Of a stretch of 64,000 nt of DNA, positions 62,786 through 64,000 are shown piece after piece. Numbering within the stretch: position 1 is the stretch's first letter; the number at the start of each line of letters is the position of its first letter. This DNA is from Ectocarpus siliculosus (Eukaryota > Sar > Phaeophyceae > Ectocarpales > Ectocarpaceae). The stretch covers positions 75,549-139,548 of the forward strand of contig FN648505.1 in assembly GCA_000310025.1 (NCBI GenBank). Reading direction: 5' to 3'. Below the pieces are notes generated by a model. The model did not search any database. It worked only from the letters and a program-made list of their open reading frames with translations, and was not told where the DNA came from. The position numbers and the translations under genes were made by a program.

Positions 62786-63997
62786 CGTCACGGTTTGCTT
62801 GTCTCCGATCGAAAACTCTGCCTTGCACCCATTCTGAAGACGGCGAATGATTTTCATGAGAGGCAAGATGTCCAACTCCCACGCCGCGCCCGGCAACCCG
62901 AGCGTAGCCAGAAACCAAGATCGAAGACGTCGTAGAAGAGTCGGCGACAAGCACCCCAACCCGACGAAAGTCGCATTCACGCTGTACTTCCTTCCGCTCA
63001 GACTAAAGTAATTGAAGGCGTCCGAGCTGCACGCAAGGCCCGCGGAGAACACAGGCAGCCCCGCTAGGTTCTCGTGAACTCCGCTCGCTCTCCGATCGAA
63101 GAACCAATCGTGGTATCCCTGTTTCCTCCAAGGTGCCATCGCCAACCGCAGCTCGTTGGTCCGGGGGGTCTGTTGAACGAAGCCTTCCCCGTAATAAGCA
63201 GGCACAGCGTCATCGTCCGATGGTTCTGATGTATCACCAGGTTCAAGGACCGAACAAAGCCCCGAAATCGCCCCGACCCGTATTTCCAATGGGTCGTTCG
63301 TGAGCTCCCAGACTTGCTCGTACTTCTCCTCGCGTCGACGCTTGGTTGCGAACGAATGGCCCACCTCACGCCTCGTCAGGAGACGATTGACACGGACAAC
63401 GAGATGACCCTCGCTGCTACCCATGCTCTTCTCCGGGCTGCTGCTTCTGCCATCGGGGTCCACCGCTTCCCCTGCGGTTTTTCTCTTTCCCTTCTGAGTC
63501 ACACTAGCCGCCAAAGTCTCCGCGTAGGCTTTCCCCTTCCAGGTTCGCCCTCTGGCACGGCCGCTTCTCCGGCATTGGGCCTGAATGGTTATCCCTGCGG
63601 CTCCGCCGTCGATGCTACTGTCCTCGCTTCTGCTGCTGGTGTTGTCCGAGCTGCCGCTGCTGCTGCCACCGTCCTCACTGCTGCCACCATCCTCACTGCT
63701 TCCACCGTCCTCACTGCTGCCACCATCCTCACTGCTTCCACCGTCCTCACTGCTGCCACCGTCCTCACTGCTGCCACCGTCCTCACTGCTGCCATCGTCC
63801 TCACTGCTGCTGCAGCTGCTGCTGCTGCTGGACTCGCTACTGCTATCTTCTTCATCCTGGAGCCCCAGCCGTTCCGCCAAGTCCGGCCCCCCTCCTGCAA
63901 GCTGAAGATCTCTTCTGTCTCGTTTCTGAAGGTTCCGCCAGAGAATAGCAGCTAACCTGCATGGCTGGGGCGTGCCGCAGTCAGGCACGCGGGCCAT
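62786..63997 (-). CDS. Transposase-like gene, 5' exon with Ser/Asp/Gly repeats
   Basis: About 404 codons from ATG 63997, close to the window edge, so an earlier exon cannot be excluded. Residues ~50-130 hold an acidic Ser-rich run with seven or more exact EDGGSS repeats. ~150-230 is basic (RSGRARGRTWKGKAYAETL, KRRREEKYEQVW). The rest is a folded-looking domain (YHDWFFDRRASGVHENLAG, FNYFSLSGRKYSVN). A donor GTGAGT lies at 62785. No known domain; linked to the downstream exons only by strand, order and splice signals. Confidence 0.42.
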
Positions 63998-64000
63998 GAT

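Noticed and set aside
63589-63905. Leu/Pro/Ser and Ala/Val/Thr repeat frames opposite the EDGGSS exon
   Set aside because: Shadow frames of the Ser/Asp/Gly repeat on the minus strand.

Overview
This is nuclear DNA of a eukaryote, not a prokaryote or a virus. Coding segments are separated by intron-like gaps with GT/AG borders, and the window holds satellites, microsatellites, tRNA-derived SINE-like units, and relics of at least six transposon classes. The mix (Ty3/Gypsy with a chromodomain, Ngaro-type tyrosine-recombinase retroelement, Helitron, LINE, Crypton-like recombinase) and the mid-range GC would suit a stramenopile such as a brown alga or oomycete. That is an inference; no conserved housekeeping gene is present to fix the lineage. 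There is one assembly gap (40584-40666).

Layout. 1-7.1 kb: a satellite with alternating A-B-A-B-A units and one Ala/Pro-rich hypothetical gene. 7.2-33.7 kb: two neighbouring copies of a ~1.4 kb repeat. The second copy is split by two apparently young retroelements. The first is a 14,761 bp Ty3/Gypsy element (8786-23546, minus strand) with 309 bp LTRs that look identical and a GTAC target duplication. The second is an 8,875 bp Ngaro-like element (24155-33029, minus strand) with split direct repeats. 33.7-42.9 kb: mostly non-coding, with two SINE-like units and a fold-back around the gap. 42.9-50.2 kb: a LINE relic, an Ala-rich ORF, a 157 bp satellite running into a broken tyrosine recombinase, and a Helitron fragment. 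50.3-55.8 kb: weak Cys-rich and acidic exons and a 61 bp minisatellite with a SINE fragment inserted. 57.9-64 kb: a multi-exon minus-strand gene resembling DNA-transposon proteins.

The Gypsy element is the most interesting object. Read in its own direction it encodes a very large Gag (1651 residues, RS/RG-rich, CCHC knuckle), a short extension behind an in-frame UGA, then a complete NADAR/YbiA-like domain, then protease, RT and RNase H, a linker, integrase, and a chromodomain-like plus SH3/Tudor-like tail. A NADAR domain (a family acting on ADP-ribose and related N-glycosides, including ADP-ribosylated guanine in DNA) between gag and pol suggests the element carries its own enzyme against nucleotide or nucleic-acid ADP-ribosylation.

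The Ngaro-like element encodes Gag, RT-RNase H and an intact-looking tyrosine recombinase. Its ~3 kb leader is filled by about 15 copies of a 122 bp unit, most of which fold into an 8 bp hairpin. Three unrelated elements here carry tandem arrays with small stem-loops beside their coding parts.
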